Shown here in pieces: positions 63,722 to 64,000 of a DNA stretch of 64,000 nucleotides (the first letter of the stretch is position 1; every line of letters starts with the position of its first letter). The DNA is taken from the NCBI RefSeq assembly GCF_021869765.1, contig NZ_CP084580.1, forward strand, positions 3,906,001 through 3,970,000, given 5' to 3'. The DNA is from Chryseobacterium sp. MEBOG06 (lineage in GTDB: Bacteria > Bacteroidota > Bacteroidia > Flavobacteriales > Weeksellaceae). The notes under the pieces were generated by a model that was given only the letters and a program-made list of their open reading frames with translations, did not search any database and was not told the DNA's origin. The translations under genes and the position numbers were made by a program.

Positions 63722-64000
63722 TCAAATGTAAGGTTTTTTGAACGTTAAAATGAAAGAAGTTCCCTCTTTATTGCTCTCATAATCTACACTCCCCCCTATT
63801 CTCGTCATGATACGGTGCACAATAGACAGACCTACTCCATTTCCTTTGAATTTCTTTGCATTATCCATTCTGTTGAAGATCTTAAACATCTTATCTCTCT
63901 CTTCCTCAGGAATACCAATTCCATTGTCAGAAATCCGGTAAATAATAGACTGTCCCTCTTCAGTTCCTTCAATTTCTACTTTTGGAAATTCTTTATGAGA
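63722..64000 (-). CDS. Sensor histidine kinase C-terminus (probable bacteriophytochrome), cut by window edge
   Basis: 93 residues visible, open to the window end. It holds the G1 box DNGIGIPEEERDKMF, F box IFNRM and G2 box GNGVGLSIVHRIM of an HATPase domain, ending FILTFKKPYI. The sensor part is outside. FxRxDNAKKFKGNGVGLSIV is common in phytochrome kinases, and pairing with heme oxygenase supports that, but this is inference. Confidence 0.75.
   Translation of the reverse strand, partial: SHKEFPKVEIEGTEEGQSIIYRISDNGIGIPEEERDKMFKIFNRMDNAKKFKGNGVGLSIVHRIMTRIGGSVDYESNKEGTSFILTFKKPYI

Overview
The window looks like chromosome of a Chryseobacterium-type flavobacterium (Bacteroidota, Weeksellaceae-like). 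The evidence is low GC, TTG-N19/20-TAnnTTTG promoters, gldB/gldC gliding genes, type IX secretion (T9SS) C-terminal sorting domains, the flavobacterial TssD/VgrG type VI (T6SS-iii) tip set, a PafA-type alkaline phosphatase, and DUF6443 Rhs proteins. No rRNA, tRNA or CRISPR array was found.

Layout. 1-5.9 kb: the end of a secreted endonuclease I, lipoproteins, and a LemA/GIDE membrane cluster. 5.9-16.1 kb: a minus-strand T6SS-iii tip and cargo island running TssD, VgrG, a small protein, a DUF2931 lipoprotein, a DUF2235 lipase-like protein, a LysM-like protein, a DUF4280 PAAR-like protein and a large OmpA-domain protein, with no sheath or membrane-complex genes. 16.3-37 kb: mostly housekeeping genes (NamA-like, cdd, nadE, gldBC, metB-like, tsaC, CCA-adding enzyme, pafA). 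Set among them are a barnase / archaemetzincin / barstar operon, a decayed RAYT with REP-like palindromes, and a B12 locus (promoter, cobalamin riboswitch, BtuB-like receptor, beta-propeller lipoprotein). Three ordinary genes here each carry one in-frame stop. 37 kb: a Cys-rich double-glycine peptide behind a perfect 20-bp palindrome.

39.2-61.8 kb: a polymorphic toxin locus. A T9SS-sorted protein, an 1114-aa TcB-like half and an 1187-aa DUF6443 Rhs protein with a zincin-like tip form the complete head. Six partial Rhs cassettes follow. Each keeps only a 3' part of the Rhs core, a different C-terminal toxin-like domain, and a small, usually lipoprotein or membrane, immunity candidate. The cassettes are joined by a recurrent hairpin-forming boundary sequence and by 3' tails of opposite-strand genes with their terminators. 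One cassette is a clear recombination mosaic and others carry frameshifts, so this resembles a reservoir of silent tips that can recombine with the head gene.

61.8-64 kb: malate dehydrogenase, heme oxygenase, and the end of a histidine kinase that is probably a bacteriophytochrome supplied with biliverdin by that heme oxygenase. Function calls rest on motif and domain recognition by eye; no database search was run.
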